Below, in pieces: positions 1-11,582 of a stretch of 64,000 nucleotides of DNA. Location of the stretch: the NCBI RefSeq assembly GCF_002946835.1, contig NZ_CP026652.1, forward strand, positions 4,836,001 through 4,900,000. Direction: 5' to 3'. The position numbers and the translations under genes are program-made. Below the pieces are notes generated by a model. It was not told the origin of the DNA. It searched no databases and saw nothing but the letters and a program-made list of their open reading frames with translations. This stretch comes from Streptomyces dengpaensis (GTDB lineage Bacteria > Actinomycetota > Actinomycetes > Streptomycetales > Streptomycetaceae). Position 1 is the stretch's first letter, and each line of letters begins with the position of its first letter.

Positions 1-523
1 GTGGGGAGCGGGGTTCGTCGAGGTCGGCGACGGTCTTGGCGAGGAGTTCGTTGAAGGCGGTGACCTCGGCGGCGAAGGGGGCGTCGGACTCGGCGCGGAC
101 GTTCGGGATCACCGGGAGCAGGACCATGCGGACGCGCGGGTTCGCGGCGCGGGCCTCCGCGATGAAGGTGCGGGTGTTCGCCGCCGTCTGGGGCGCGTTG
201 GTGTAGAAGCCGAGGTCGATCAGGCCCAGCGACACCAGCAGCACGTCCGCCCGGTGCGAGCGCACCGCCTCGCCGATCAGCGGGGCCATGTGGAGCCAGC
301 CCTCGCCCCAGCCGGCCAGGTGGGCGCGGGGGAAGTCCGGGTCCGCGTACTCGTACGAGTCGGGGGACTCCGTCGCCTTGTCGTAGAGCGTCTCGCGCGG
401 ACCGACGATCTTGAACGGGCCTCCGTACGTCGCACGCAGGTGCTGCCACATTCGATAACGCCATGTGTGTTCGCCCGCGCTGCCGATCGTCATGGAGTCG
501 CCGACGGGCATGAACCTGAGCAT
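1..523 (-). CDS. SGNH/GDSL-type hydrolase, C-terminus beyond window
   Basis: The first 174 residues are visible; the gene runs off the left edge. It begins MLRFMPVGDSMTIG, and the GDS near the N-terminus is the block I nucleophile motif of SGNH hydrolases (esterases, lipases and acyl-hydrolases acting on carbohydrate or lipid esters). A later segment, LLVSLGLIDLGF, sits where the family has its G.ND block, so the oxyanion Asn is not obvious. The catalytic Asp-His block would lie beyond the window. The start at 523 was chosen because it precedes the GDS block closely; a second ATG at 511 is possible. No signal peptide is visible, so it is probably cytoplasmic. The substrate cannot be inferred. 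Confidence 0.75.
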   Translation of the reverse strand, partial: MLRFMPVGDSMTIGSAGEHTWRYRMWQHLRATYGGPFKIVGPRETLYDKATESPDSYEYADPDFPRAHLAGWGEGWLHMAPLIGEAVRSHRADVLLVSLGLIDLGFYTNAPQTAANTRTFIAEARAANPRVRMVLLPVIPNVRAESDAPFAAEVTAFNELLAKTVADLDEPRSP

Positions 524-649
524 CCGCTCATCATGGACGATCTGCGGAGGCGTCTTGGGCCGTCAGGGTGTGAGGCTGGACACGCCGCAGGGAGAGCCGT
601 GAGGCGCGCGGGCGGGGTGAACCGGCGGCCGGGATGGCAGGCTTGGGCC

Positions 650-1636
650 ATGCGCCGATCGCTTCCGTTCCTCGCCGGGGCCGCAGCCGCAGCCGCCGTC
701 GTCGCCCTCGCGGCGCCGGCCGAAGCCGCCGACGGGGACGCCAGGTTCACGATCAGGGACCCGAGGATCACCGAGTCCAGCGGACTCGCCGCCTCGCACG
801 CACACCCCGGCATTTACTGGACCCACAACGACAGCGATGACGGCGCGTACCTCTACGCCGTCGACAGCGGGACCGGCGAGACCGTCGCCACCATCACCAT
901 GACGGGGGTCGGCACCCCGCGCGATGTCGAGGCCATCTCCATCGGCCCGGACGGCGACCTCTACGTCGGTGACATCGGCGACAACCTCGGCGGCACGTGG
1001 TCGTACGTGTGGATCTACCAGCTGCCCGAGCCGAAGGAACTGAAGGACCAGACGATCCGCGCCACGCAGTACGTCGTGAAGTACGCGGACGGGCCCCGCG
1101 ACGCGGAGGCGATGATGGTCCACCCGAAGACCGGCCGCGTCTACATCGCCGACAAGAAAGAGGACGGAGGCCACCTCTACGAGGGCCCCGCCCAGCTCTC
1201 GCCCTCCGGTACGAACGTCTTCCGGTCCGTCGCCGCCATCGACCTCTGGGCCACCGACGGCGCCTTCTCGCCCGACGGCGAACAGCTCGCCGTACGCGGG
1301 TACTTCGGGGGGATCGCGTACGACTGGAACGGTGGCAGGATCAAACGGCAGGGGCGGCTGAACGTACCCCTCCAAGGGCAGGGGGAGTCGCTCACGTACT
1401 CCGCCGACGGGTCGAAGCTCATGTACGGCAGTGAGGGCGCGGGCAGCGGTGTGGAGCCGGAGAGCGTCCCCGGAGCCGGCGACGGCAAGTCCCCGTCCAA
1501 GGACGGCAGTTCGGCTTCCACGGACGAGGGCGCGGACAGGGGCGACGGCATGACGGGGAACGTCAAGGTCGGCGTGGTCGCCGCCGTCGTCCTGTGCGCG
1601 GTGTTCGGGATCCGCCGACTGCGGCGCAGGGGCTGA
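650..1636 (+). CDS. Secreted, C-terminally membrane-anchored propeller-like protein
   Basis: A 328-residue protein. Residues 1-29 are a signal peptide (MRRSLPF, then an Ala/Val-rich core ending in APAEA). The body has repeated DGDLYV/DIGDN, KTGRVYIADK and GAFSPDGEQLAVRG segments typical of beta-propeller or WD40-like extracellular proteins. A Gly/Ser-rich linker (about residues 265-295) leads to one hydrophobic helix and an RRLRRRG tail, so the protein is probably displayed outside and anchored by its C-terminus. The reading frame stays open upstream to 254, but ATG 650 is preferred because it directly precedes the signal peptide. No enzymatic motif was recognised. It is divergent from the hydrolase on its left. 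Confidence 0.8.
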   Translation: MRRSLPFLAGAAAAAAVVALAAPAEAADGDARFTIRDPRITESSGLAASHAHPGIYWTHNDSDDGAYLYAVDSGTGETVATITMTGVGTPRDVEAISIGPDGDLYVGDIGDNLGGTWSYVWIYQLPEPKELKDQTIRATQYVVKYADGPRDAEAMMVHPKTGRVYIADKKEDGGHLYEGPAQLSPSGTNVFRSVAAIDLWATDGAFSPDGEQLAVRGYFGGIAYDWNGGRIKRQGRLNVPLQGQGESLTYSADGSKLMYGSEGAGSGVEPESVPGAGDGKSPSKDGSSASTDEGADRGDGMTGNVKVGVVAAVVLCAVFGIRRLRRRG

Positions 1637-1660
1637 ACCGCCGCCGCGCAGGGGGCTGAA

Positions 1661-2065
1661 CTACCCCTCCAGCGGCCGTACCTCGTAATGCAGTGTCGGC
1701 GCTCCCATCACCTTGTGGGCGAGCGGTACGAAGACGCCTTGTACCAACGGGTACTTGCGCCGCAGCAGCTTCGCCGCGTGCTTGTCCTCCTCGCTGCCCT
1801 GGTCGAGCAGCCGCGCCCGGGCGTGGATCTCGGGCCCGATGGGCGCGCCGCGGAAGGTGGAGGGGGCGATCTCCACCTCCGGGTTGTTGCGCATGCGCTT
1901 GACCTTCCAGGCGGTGCCCGGGGTGCGGAAGTACGCGTGGTCACCCTCTACGGCGATGTTCACCGGCGTGCCGACGCCGGTGCCGTCTTTCTTGTGGCTC
2001 GTCAGCAGGACGGCGTACTGCTTGGCGAGCGGCGCGAGCTCGGGGCTCGGAGTCGGAGTGGTCAT
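1661..2065 (-). CDS. PPOX-class F420-dependent oxidoreductase, Rv2061 type
   Basis: A 134-residue split-barrel flavin/deazaflavin protein. Features seen: YAVLLTSHKKDGTGVGTPVN near the N-terminus, GDHAYFRTPGTAWKVKRMRNNPEVEIAP in the middle and a TLHYEVRPLEG end. This order matches the actinobacterial PPOX-class probable F420-dependent family typified by Rv2061. Members reduce small substrates with F420H2, or just bind the cofactor; the substrate here is unknown. ATG 2065 is preferred over the longer open frame because the family starts just before the LAPLAKQ segment. It lies tail-to-tail with the propeller protein and in the same direction as serC. Confidence 0.75.
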   Translation of the reverse strand: MTTPTPSPELAPLAKQYAVLLTSHKKDGTGVGTPVNIAVEGDHAYFRTPGTAWKVKRMRNNPEVEIAPSTFRGAPIGPEIHARARLLDQGSEEDKHAAKLLRRKYPLVQGVFVPLAHKVMGAPTLHYEVRPLEG

Positions 2066-2194
2066 GTATCCATAGAGGCACCGGCGGCGGGGCTTGTCAC
2101 CCCTGCCGCGCCGAGCGTGAGCTGTACGGCGGCTTGAGACGAGAAAGGGGCGCCCGGTGTTCACCGGGCGCCCCTCATCGACGTACGCGGAAGG

Positions 2195-4796
<2,602 letters not shown>

Positions 4797-4880
4797 AGCG
4801 CCAACTCCGGGGATCGTACGGGCGTCGGAGGTGCCGGCGCCTCCCAGGGCGTACCGGCGCTTCCGTTGGCCTGGTCGTCA
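4797..4880 (-). pseudogene. Possible remnant of a conservon GTPase (CvnD) N-terminus
   Basis: Conservons normally have a Ras-like GTPase gene between DUF742 and the P450. Here only about 80 bp separate them. In one frame this reads FDDQANGSAGTPWE...TPVRSPELAL then TGA, overlapping the P450 start as GTGA. The segment is Pro-rich and lacks any P-loop; it could be what is left of the GTPase N-terminus before its KTT loop. No good start codon exists (only a TTG inside the upstream gene). It could equally be spacer. Confidence 0.3.
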
Positions 4881-5225
4881 AAGGGCGCGGAGTGCAACGA
4901 GCACCTGCTCCAGGATGTGGGGGTCGGGACCAGCGGCCTTGCGCGGGTGACGGGCGCTGACGCGGCCCGCGGCGAGCAGGTCGGTGAGCAGGACGCGGGT
5001 GATGGACAACGGCAGCCTCAGCCCGGCGGCGATCTCCGCGACCGTCGTCGGCCGCTCGCACATCCGCAGGATCGCGGCGTGCTCCGACTGCATGCCCGCC
5101 ATCGGATCGCACTCCGCGAACACCCGCGTCACCAGGTCGAAGGGGGTGTCGGGCCCGGACCGGCTGCGCCCTCCCGTGATGGTGTACAGCCGGTCGGGCG
5201 CGTCGTCCCTGCCCGGCCGGATCAT
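4878..5225 (-). CDS. cvnC: Conservon DUF742 protein (CvnC)
   Basis: A 115-residue DUF742 protein with a winged-helix-like C-terminal half. It carries RLYTITGGRSRSG near the start, then SEHAAILRMCERPTTVAEIA and LPLSITRVLLTDLLAAGRV, and ends PDPHILEQVLVALRAL, as is usual for the family. In conservons this protein bridges the membrane kinase and the GTPase in a complex likened to eukaryotic G-protein signalling. The ATG at 5225 overlaps the roadblock stop as ATGA, so translation is probably coupled. The GTPase partner that normally follows is missing. Confidence 0.88.
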   Translation of the reverse strand: MIRPGRDDAPDRLYTITGGRSRSGPDTPFDLVTRVFAECDPMAGMQSEHAAILRMCERPTTVAEIAAGLRLPLSITRVLLTDLLAAGRVSARHPRKAAGPDPHILEQVLVALRAL

Positions 5226-5653
5226 GACGTACGGGGCCTCGGGCTCAGGTGTTCGCCCAGTTGCTTCACGAGCTCGCTCATGTTGTGCCCGACCAGACCG
5301 GCGTCCGCGTCCTCGGCGGTGACGAGGGCGAGGTGCGCGCCGTCGCCCGCGTCCACGATGAACAGGATCCCGCCGTAGAACTCCGCCATGGCGGACCGCA
5401 CGCCCCCGCTGCCGTCGCCGAACTCCACGGAAGCCCCGAGGGACAGCGACTGGATTCCGGCGGCGATCGCGGCGAGCTGGTCGGCCTGGTCGACCGAGAG
5501 TTCCGGGGTGCGGCACAACTTCAGTCCGTCGCGGGAGAGCACGAGCGCGTGCCGTGCGCCCGGGGTGCGCTCAAGGAGGCCTTCGATGAGCCGGAAGAGC
5601 TTCTCGTCGGCGGTGGTGGTGCTGGTGGTGGTGGTGGTGCTGGTGCCGGTCAT
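5222..5653 (-). CDS. cvnB: Conservon roadblock/LC7 protein (CvnB)
   Basis: A 143-residue Roadblock/LC7 domain protein. LLERTPGARHALVLSRDGL and ADQLAAIAAGIQSLS are the family's core, and the C-terminal VGHNMSELVKQLGEHL helix is typical. In bacteria these proteins act with small GTPases as activators or scaffolds (the MglB type). The N-terminus is a low-complexity Thr/Ser stretch (MTGTSTTTTTSTTTADEK) encoded by a GGT/GGTGCT microsatellite, which may vary in length between strains. Its ATG overlaps the kinase stop codon as ATGA. Confidence 0.9.
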   Translation of the reverse strand: MTGTSTTTTTSTTTADEKLFRLIEGLLERTPGARHALVLSRDGLKLCRTPELSVDQADQLAAIAAGIQSLSLGASVEFGDGSGGVRSAMAEFYGGILFIVDAGDGAHLALVTAEDADAGLVGHNMSELVKQLGEHLSPRPRTS

Positions 5654-7383
5654 GGCTTGGGGGTGCCTTCCGGGTGCGTGTGCGGTTGCGTGTGCGGCTG
5701 CGGGTCCGAGTGCGGGTCCGAGTCCGAGTCCGAGTCCGAGTTCCAGTTCAAGGGAGCGGCGGGGGATGCGGGGGCTGTGTCCCGTACGGCTAGTTCGCCC
5801 CGTACGGACTCCCGGATGGACTCCCGTACGGGCTCTTCGGCGCCCGCCGCCGCACCCCGTACCGCCTCCCGGAAGCTGCCGAAGCGGGCCGCCGCACGCG
5901 CCTGGGAGTCGTCGTCGGCGGCGGTTCGGGGTTCCGGGTCGGCCTGGGGCGGCGGCGTGGCGTGCGGGAGGGCGCGGCCGCGGGGGCGCTTGGGGAGGTT
6001 CACGGCCGACGCCGACGGCGGGACCGGCTCGTGCCAGGGTGAGCCGTGGGCGGGCACCGGGTCCGGGTCGAGGTCGCCGAGGGCGCGGGAGGCGGCGTAC
6101 GACACCTCGGAGAGCGGGGCGGCGGTGTACGGGACCTGGGGGAACGGGACGGCGGCGGGCTCGGGCTCCGCCGGCAGTGGCGTGGTCGGCCGTGTGAGGA
6201 GGTCCTGGGGGATCAGCATCAGGACGCCCGTGCCGCCGCGCGCGGAGGGCCGGAAGGAGACCTTCAGGCCGTGCTTGCGGGCGAGCCGGCCGACGACCGC
6301 GAGGCCGAGCCGGCCGCCGGTGAGCCCGCCGAGCCCGGCGGTGTTCTCGGCGTCCGCGGACACGGCGCGCTCGGCGCGGCGCAGCTGCACGTCGCCCATG
6401 ACCAGGCCGCTGTCCTCGACGGAGACGATGACACCGGCCGGGACTTCCTCGACGTACACGTGCACTTCGGCGGTCGGCGGCGAGAAGTTCGCGGCGTTGT
6501 CGAGGAGTTCGGCGAGCGCGTGCATGACACCCTCCGCGGCGTGTCCGGCGACGGTGGCCTCGCTGGCGGAGTGCACGCGCACGCGCTGGTAGCCGCCGAT
6601 GCGGCCCATCGCGCCGCGCAGGATCGACTCCATGACGATAGGGCGGGCCCAGCGGCGCCCCGAGCGCGCGCCGGTGAGGACGGCGACGGAGTCGGCCAGG
6701 CGGCCGGCCTGCGCGGTGCGGTGGTCGAGGTGGAGGAGGTCGGCGAGGACGTCCTCGTCGGAGTGCTTCTCCTCCATGGCACGCAGGTCGGCGAGCGTGC
6801 CGGTGGCCAGTGCCTGCATACGGGCCGCCGCGCCGGCGGTCGCCGAGATCGCGGCGGCCCGTTCGTCGGCGGCCTGCCGGGCGCGCTCGGCCTGCCGGGC
6901 GTTCTCCTCGGCGAGACGGGCGAGTTCGCCGGTGAGGTGCTCCCGCTCGGCCGCGAACTCCTCGGTGAGGCGCAGGCGTTCCTGTGCGGCCGCCTCGGTC
7001 AGGTGCGCGCGTTCCCGTGCCGCCGCCTTGGCGAGGCGGGCCCGCTCGCGGGCGGAGTCGTCGGCCAGCCGGGCCCGTTCCTGGTTGAACTCCTCGGCCA
7101 GTCCCGCCCGTTCCTGCAGGAGGCGTCCGGCGTCCTGGGCGATGGCGCCGAGGCGGCGGCGTACCAGCTTCGACGTCTGTACGGCGCGGGAGGCCACGGC
7201 GACGGCCGTGCACAGTAGCACCGCGGCCGTGCCCGCGCCCCAGGCGAGGGGTAAGCGCACCGGGTCGGGCGCCAGGGAGACCGCGCCGACCACCGCGAGC
7301 GCGGCCGGGACGGCGGCGATCAGGGGAGCGGGCGCGACGGCGCGGAGCGGGGGGCGTTCGCCGGAAGCTAAGGGCGCGGTCAT
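5650..7383 (-). CDS. cvnA: Conservon sensor histidine kinase-like protein (CvnA)
   Basis: A 577-residue membrane kinase. Two hydrophobic segments lie in the first 65 residues, followed by a long charged coiled coil with repeating ERARLAE/RERLRLTEE units (about 85-180), a phosphoacceptor-like LLHLDHRTAQ, and an HATPase core (ELLDNAANFSPP N-box, VEDSGLVM, LGGLTGGRLGLAVV). There is no extracellular sensor domain, so input is probably internal or by protein contact. The C-terminal 150 residues are Pro-rich and end in a (SD)n run encoded by TCCGAG repeats. ATG 7383 was chosen because GAGGA lies about 8 bp upstream. It is the first gene of the conservon, divergent from the FAD/Fe-S dehydrogenase. 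Confidence 0.9.
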   Translation of the reverse strand: MTAPLASGERPPLRAVAPAPLIAAVPAALAVVGAVSLAPDPVRLPLAWGAGTAAVLLCTAVAVASRAVQTSKLVRRRLGAIAQDAGRLLQERAGLAEEFNQERARLADDSARERARLAKAAARERAHLTEAAAQERLRLTEEFAAEREHLTGELARLAEENARQAERARQAADERAAAISATAGAAARMQALATGTLADLRAMEEKHSDEDVLADLLHLDHRTAQAGRLADSVAVLTGARSGRRWARPIVMESILRGAMGRIGGYQRVRVHSASEATVAGHAAEGVMHALAELLDNAANFSPPTAEVHVYVEEVPAGVIVSVEDSGLVMGDVQLRRAERAVSADAENTAGLGGLTGGRLGLAVVGRLARKHGLKVSFRPSARGGTGVLMLIPQDLLTRPTTPLPAEPEPAAVPFPQVPYTAAPLSEVSYAASRALGDLDPDPVPAHGSPWHEPVPPSASAVNLPKRPRGRALPHATPPPQADPEPRTAADDDSQARAAARFGSFREAVRGAAAGAEEPVRESIRESVRGELAVRDTAPASPAAPLNWNSDSDSDSDPHSDPQPHTQPHTHPEGTPKP

Positions 7384-7636
7384 CAATCAGGTCCTCGGTC
7401 GGGTCATCGGTCGTGCTCTGGGGGGAGAACGTGTCCTCGATCGTGTCCTGGTCGAGAAGCGACATCTGATGCTCAACTGACCGTCACTATATGGGAGTTC
7501 GTGATTGAATTGGGAAGGTTCCGCAAGGATGGCCGCCCCGCGTGCCGCCTCGGTTTCCCGGTCGGTCCGTGATCCGGGTGCGCTGCCGGGCGCGCGGCCG
7601 ACGGTCACTGTCAGTGCCCGGATGCATCCTGGGGGC

Positions 7637-10600
7637 ATGACGGATTTCGGGGAGCAGGACGCGACCGACCCCGTAGGGCTTCGGGCCGCGCTGGAGAAGG
7701 CCGTGTGCGGCGAGGTCGCCTTCGACGCGACCGCGCGGGCGCTGACCACCATGGACGCGTCCAACTACCGGCGCGTCCCGCTCGGCGTCGTGTCCCCGCG
7801 CGACGCCGACGACGTGGCGGCCGCCCTCGCCGTGTGCCGCGCGCGCGGCGTGCCGGTGGTGGCGCGCGGCGGCGGCACGTCGATCGCCGGGCAGGCCACG
7901 GGCACGGGCATCGTCCTGGACTTCACGCGTCACATGAACCGGATCGTGTCGCTCGACGCGGAGTCCCGTACGGCCGTCGTCCAGCCCGGTGTCGTACTCG
8001 ACCGTCTCCAGGACGCCGCCGCCCCGCACGGCCTGCGCTTCGGCCCCGACCCCTCGACCCACAGCCGCTGCACCCTCGGCGGGATGATCGGCAACAACGC
8101 GTGCGGGTCCCACTCGGTGGCCTGGGGCACGACGGCGGACAGCGTGCGGGAGCTGTCGGTGGTCGACGGCCAGGGGAATCATGCCCGGCTGGGGCGGGGT
8201 TGGGCGGGCGCGCCGGACGGTCTCCGTGCCCTGGTGGAGGCCGAGTTGGCGCGCCTGCGCACCGGTTTCCCGGATCTGCCGCGCCGTATCTCCGGGTATG
8301 CGCTGGACGCCCTGCTCCCCGAGAAGGGCGCGGACGTCGCCCGCTCCTTCTGCGGCTCCGAGGGCACGTGGGGCGTGCTGACGGAAGCGGTCGTACGCCT
8401 TGTCGAGGCACCGCGCGCGCGGTCGCTGGCCGTCCTGGCGTACGCGGATGAGAGCGCGGCGGCGGAGGCGGCCGCGGGGCTGCTGCCGCACCGGCCGATG
8501 ACGGTGGAGGGGATGGCCGCCGACCTCGTACGGGCGGACGCGGGGCTGCCGCGTGGCGGTGCCTGGCTGTTCGTGGAGACGGGCGGCGCGTCGGAGGCGG
8601 AGGCACGCGCGCGTGCGGAGGCGATCGTGCGCGCGGCGGACGTGACGGACGCCCTCGTGGTCACCGACCCGGCCGGGCAGCGCGCCCTGTGGCGCCTGCG
8701 CGAGGACGCGAGCGGTACGGCGACGAGGATGCCGGACGGCAGCGAGGCGTGGCCCGGCTGGGAGGACTGCGCGGTGCCGCCGGCCCGGCTGGGCGCGTAT
8801 CTCCGGGACTTCAGGAGACTGCTCGCCGCCCACGACCTGCGCGGCACTCCGTACGGGCACTTCGGCGACGGCTGCATCCACGTCCGCATCGACTTCGACC
8901 TGATGTCGCCGCGGGGCGTGGCTCGTTTCCGTCGCTTCTCGGAGGAACTGGCGGAGGTGGTCGTGTCCCACGGCGGCTCCCTGTCCGGGGAGCACGGGGA
9001 CGGGCAGGCGCGCGCGGAGCTGCTGCCCAAGATGTACGGCGCCGAGATGGTCGGCCTCTTCGAGCGGGCGAAGGGCATCTGGGACCCGGACGATCTGCTC
9101 AACCCCGGGATGCTGGTGCGACCGCACCGGCTGGACGAGAACCTGCGGTTCGCGGTGCTGCCACGGAAGCCGGTGGACGTGGAGTTCGGCTATCCGGCGG
9201 ACGGCGGCGATTTCTCGGCGGCGGTCCGCAGGTGTGTGGGAGTCGCCAAGTGCCGTACGACGGAGGTGTCGTCGGGTGGTGTCATGTGCCCCTCCTACCG
9301 GGTGACCGGCGAGGAGGAGCACTCCACGCGCGGGCGGGCGCGGCTGCTGCACGAGATGCTCGCGGGTGAGGTAGTGACGGACGGCTGGCGGTCGACGGAG
9401 GTCCGTGACGCGCTGGACCTGTGCCTGTCCTGCAAGGGGTGCAAGTCCGACTGCCCGGTGGGCGTGGACATGGCCACGTACAAGGCGGAGTTCCTCCACC
9501 ACCACTACGAGGGGCGGCGGCGCCCGGCCGCGCACTACGCGATGGGATGGCTGCCGGTGTGGCTGTCCGCGGTGACCCGGACGCGCTCGGCGTGGCTGGT
9601 CAACTCCCTCGCCTTCGTACGGCCGTTGGCCGCCGTCGCCAAGCGTCTTGGCGGGATCGCGCCCGAGCGGGAGATCCCGAAGGTGGCGCGGGAGACGTTC
9701 AGCCGGTGGTGGTCACGGAGGTTCCGGGACCGGGCACGGGCGTTCGTACGGGACGCGCGGCGGGGGGAGCGACGGCCGTTCCCGGGGTTCGGAGGGGACA
9801 CCGTCGTGGTGTGGCCGGACACCTTCACCGAGTTTCTGTCACCGTCCGTCGGGCGTGCCGCCGTACGGGTCCTGGAGGCGGCCGGGCTGACGGTGCTGTT
9901 GCCGCCGACGGTGGGGACGGGGTTGGGGGCGCGCGGGGGCGGCGGGTTGATCGGGGACGGGATCTCCGGCCGCATGGGGTTCGGCATGCTGCCGTTGCGC
10001 CGTCACCGCGTGTGCTGCGGACTGACGTACGTCTCGACCGGGCAACTCGACCGGGCCCGCACGGTGCTGCGCCGGACGCTGGACCTGATGCAGCCGTACC
10101 TCGACATGGAGGACACCTCGGTCGTCGTCCTGGAACCGAGCTGCGCGGCAGCCCTCCGCACGGATCTGCCGGAGCTCCTGCCCGACGACCCGCGCGCGGC
10201 GCGTCTGGCGTCCGCGGTGGTGACGTTCGCGGAGGCCCTGGAACGCCACGCCCCGCACTGGACCCCGCCCCGGCTCGACCGCCCGGCCGTGGGCCAGACC
10301 CACTGCCACCAGCACGCGGTCCTCGGCGACGCCGCCGAGCGCCGGCTGCGCGCGGCGGCGGGACTGACCGGTTCCCTCGCGGGCGGCTGCTGCGGCCTCG
10401 CGGGCAACTTCGGCTTCGAGAAGGGGCATTACGAGGTGTCGAAGGCCTGTGCGGAGGAGCAACTCCTCCCGACGGTACGGGCGGCCACCGACGACACGGT
10501 GATCCTGGCGGACGGCTTCTCCTGCCGTACGCAGCTGGAGCAGTTGGCGGGGCGACGGGGGCGGCACCTGGCGGAGGTGCTGGCGGAGGGGCTGGAGGGG

Positions 10601-10642
10601 GACGGACACCCGTCTGGACGGGGACGGGACGGCGGTGGCTGA
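7637..10642 (+). CDS. FAD-linked oxidase / Fe-S oxidoreductase fusion (D-lactate or glycolate dehydrogenase-like)
   Basis: A 1,001-residue fusion. Residues 30-240 are an FAD_binding_4 (PCMH-type) domain, with VVARGGGTSIAGQATG binding the pyrophosphate and GGMIGNNACGSHS. Residues 250-480 are the FAD-oxidase C-terminal domain (SGEHGDGQARAEL, LNPGMLV). A 4Fe-4S segment follows (CLSCKGCKSDCPVGVDM), then two CCG-type domains with HRVCCG and GGCCGLAGNFG for a further cluster. The order matches the YdiJ/Dld2-like respiratory 2-hydroxyacid dehydrogenases that pass electrons to quinone. ATG 7637 is preferred because GGGGG precedes it closely; the open frame goes on upstream. The substrate (lactate, glycolate or 2-hydroxyglutarate) cannot be told from sequence. 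Confidence 0.87.
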   Translation: MTDFGEQDATDPVGLRAALEKAVCGEVAFDATARALTTMDASNYRRVPLGVVSPRDADDVAAALAVCRARGVPVVARGGGTSIAGQATGTGIVLDFTRHMNRIVSLDAESRTAVVQPGVVLDRLQDAAAPHGLRFGPDPSTHSRCTLGGMIGNNACGSHSVAWGTTADSVRELSVVDGQGNHARLGRGWAGAPDGLRALVEAELARLRTGFPDLPRRISGYALDALLPEKGADVARSFCGSEGTWGVLTEAVVRLVEAPRARSLAVLAYADESAAAEAAAGLLPHRPMTVEGMAADLVRADAGLPRGGAWLFVETGGASEAEARARAEAIVRAADVTDALVVTDPAGQRALWRLREDASGTATRMPDGSEAWPGWEDCAVPPARLGAYLRDFRRLLAAHDLRGTPYGHFGDGCIHVRIDFDLMSPRGVARFRRFSEELAEVVVSHGGSLSGEHGDGQARAELLPKMYGAEMVGLFERAKGIWDPDDLLNPGMLVRPHRLDENLRFAVLPRKPVDVEFGYPADGGDFSAAVRRCVGVAKCRTTEVSSGGVMCPSYRVTGEEEHSTRGRARLLHEMLAGEVVTDGWRSTEVRDALDLCLSCKGCKSDCPVGVDMATYKAEFLHHHYEGRRRPAAHYAMGWLPVWLSAVTRTRSAWLVNSLAFVRPLAAVAKRLGGIAPEREIPKVARETFSRWWSRRFRDRARAFVRDARRGERRPFPGFGGDTVVVWPDTFTEFLSPSVGRAAVRVLEAAGLTVLLPPTVGTGLGARGGGGLIGDGISGRMGFGMLPLRRHRVCCGLTYVSTGQLDRARTVLRRTLDLMQPYLDMEDTSVVVLEPSCAAALRTDLPELLPDDPRAARLASAVVTFAEALERHAPHWTPPRLDRPAVGQTHCHQHAVLGDAAERRLRAAAGLTGSLAGGCCGLAGNFGFEKGHYEVSKACAEEQLLPTVRAATDDTVILADGFSCRTQLEQLAGRRGRHLAEVLAEGLEGDGHPSGRGRDGGG

Positions 10643-10700
10643 CCAATGAGGCGGCGGGGCCGGGTCCTTGCGGACGCGACCCCGGGCGGCGGGAAGGGTG

Positions 10701-11582
10701 TCAGCCCGCCCAGACCTCGGCATCGTCGGCCGGAACGGTGGTGGCCAGGCCCAGTTCCTTGCGGGCGGCGACCGACTTGTTCGGGTCGATGCCGGTGAAG
10801 GCCGGGTCGTAGGCGATGTAGAACGCGTCGGCGTCGGTGGCGTTCGCGGCCTCCTTCCAGTGGCCGGCGGTCTTCTCCAGCTGCTCGCGGAGCTTGCCGG
10901 CCTCCGTGCCCTCGATGCCCTTCAGGCCCTCGAGGTGCGCATCGAGGGCGGCCGAGACAGCCTTGGCCTGCGCCTTGTAGCCGTCCAGGTCGTCCTCGAC
11001 GTTCTCCTTGTCGGGCTGGTTCGCCCACAGAGCGTTGTAGACGGCGTTCGAACCCTTCAGGTACGCGGCCTGCTCGGACTTCAGGGACTTCGCGTCGGCC
11101 TTCAGCGAGCCGGTGAACTTGCCCGATTCCTTGGAGTAGGCGCAGCTCACGGCGCGGTCACCCGTTGCCCAGCTCTCCTTGGTCGGGGAGTAGGAGAAGA
11201 TGCTGACTCCCTTGGGGAGCGCCCAGGTGTCCGGGGAGAACTTCTCCGCCTCGACGGGGCACCGCTCGTCGACGATCGCCGAGACCGCGTCGTCGCCGGG
11301 GAAGGTCTTCCCCTCGTCGAGTTTGAACTCGCCGACGACCTGACCCTGGTGCGCCTCGTCACAGGGCACGATCTCGACGGCGAACGCCTCGCCCGTCGCC
11401 TTGCCGTTCGGGTTGTAGCAGTCCCCGGTGCTGAGCGAGTACACCGACCGCTGGCGGGCCACCTTCTTCGCGCCTTCCTTGGCGCTGTCGGCGAGATCCG
11501 AGCAACCCACCGCGCCGACGGCGAGCAGGGCGACGACAGCAGATATGCCCCGCGGGGGACGGGGTCGGGTACGGGCCATCAT
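10701..11582 (-). CDS. Septum-formation-family lipoprotein
   Basis: A 293-residue lipoprotein. The N-terminus MMARTRPRPPRG is followed by a hydrophobic core and the lipobox AVGAVGC, so it is predicted to be acylated and held on the outer face of the membrane. The next part (VYSLSTGDCYNPNG, IVPCDEAHQGQVVGEF, ERCPVEAEKF) has the paired-Cys pattern of the actinobacterial septum-formation family. The C-terminal half is rich in charged helices. ATG 11582 has AGAGGA about 10 bp upstream. It converges on the FAD/Fe-S gene. The family name comes from weak genetic links to septation; biochemistry is unknown. Confidence 0.72.
   Translation of the reverse strand: MMARTRPRPPRGISAVVALLAVGAVGCSDLADSAKEGAKKVARQRSVYSLSTGDCYNPNGKATGEAFAVEIVPCDEAHQGQVVGEFKLDEGKTFPGDDAVSAIVDERCPVEAEKFSPDTWALPKGVSIFSYSPTKESWATGDRAVSCAYSKESGKFTGSLKADAKSLKSEQAAYLKGSNAVYNALWANQPDKENVEDDLDGYKAQAKAVSAALDAHLEGLKGIEGTEAGKLREQLEKTAGHWKEAANATDADAFYIAYDPAFTGIDPNKSVAARKELGLATTVPADDAEVWAG

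Noticed and set aside
7487..9535. A 682-codon minus-strand frame opposite the FAD/Fe-S dehydrogenase.
   Set aside because: It is Arg/His/Pro-rich with no motif. The plus frame has intact FAD and Fe-S motifs.
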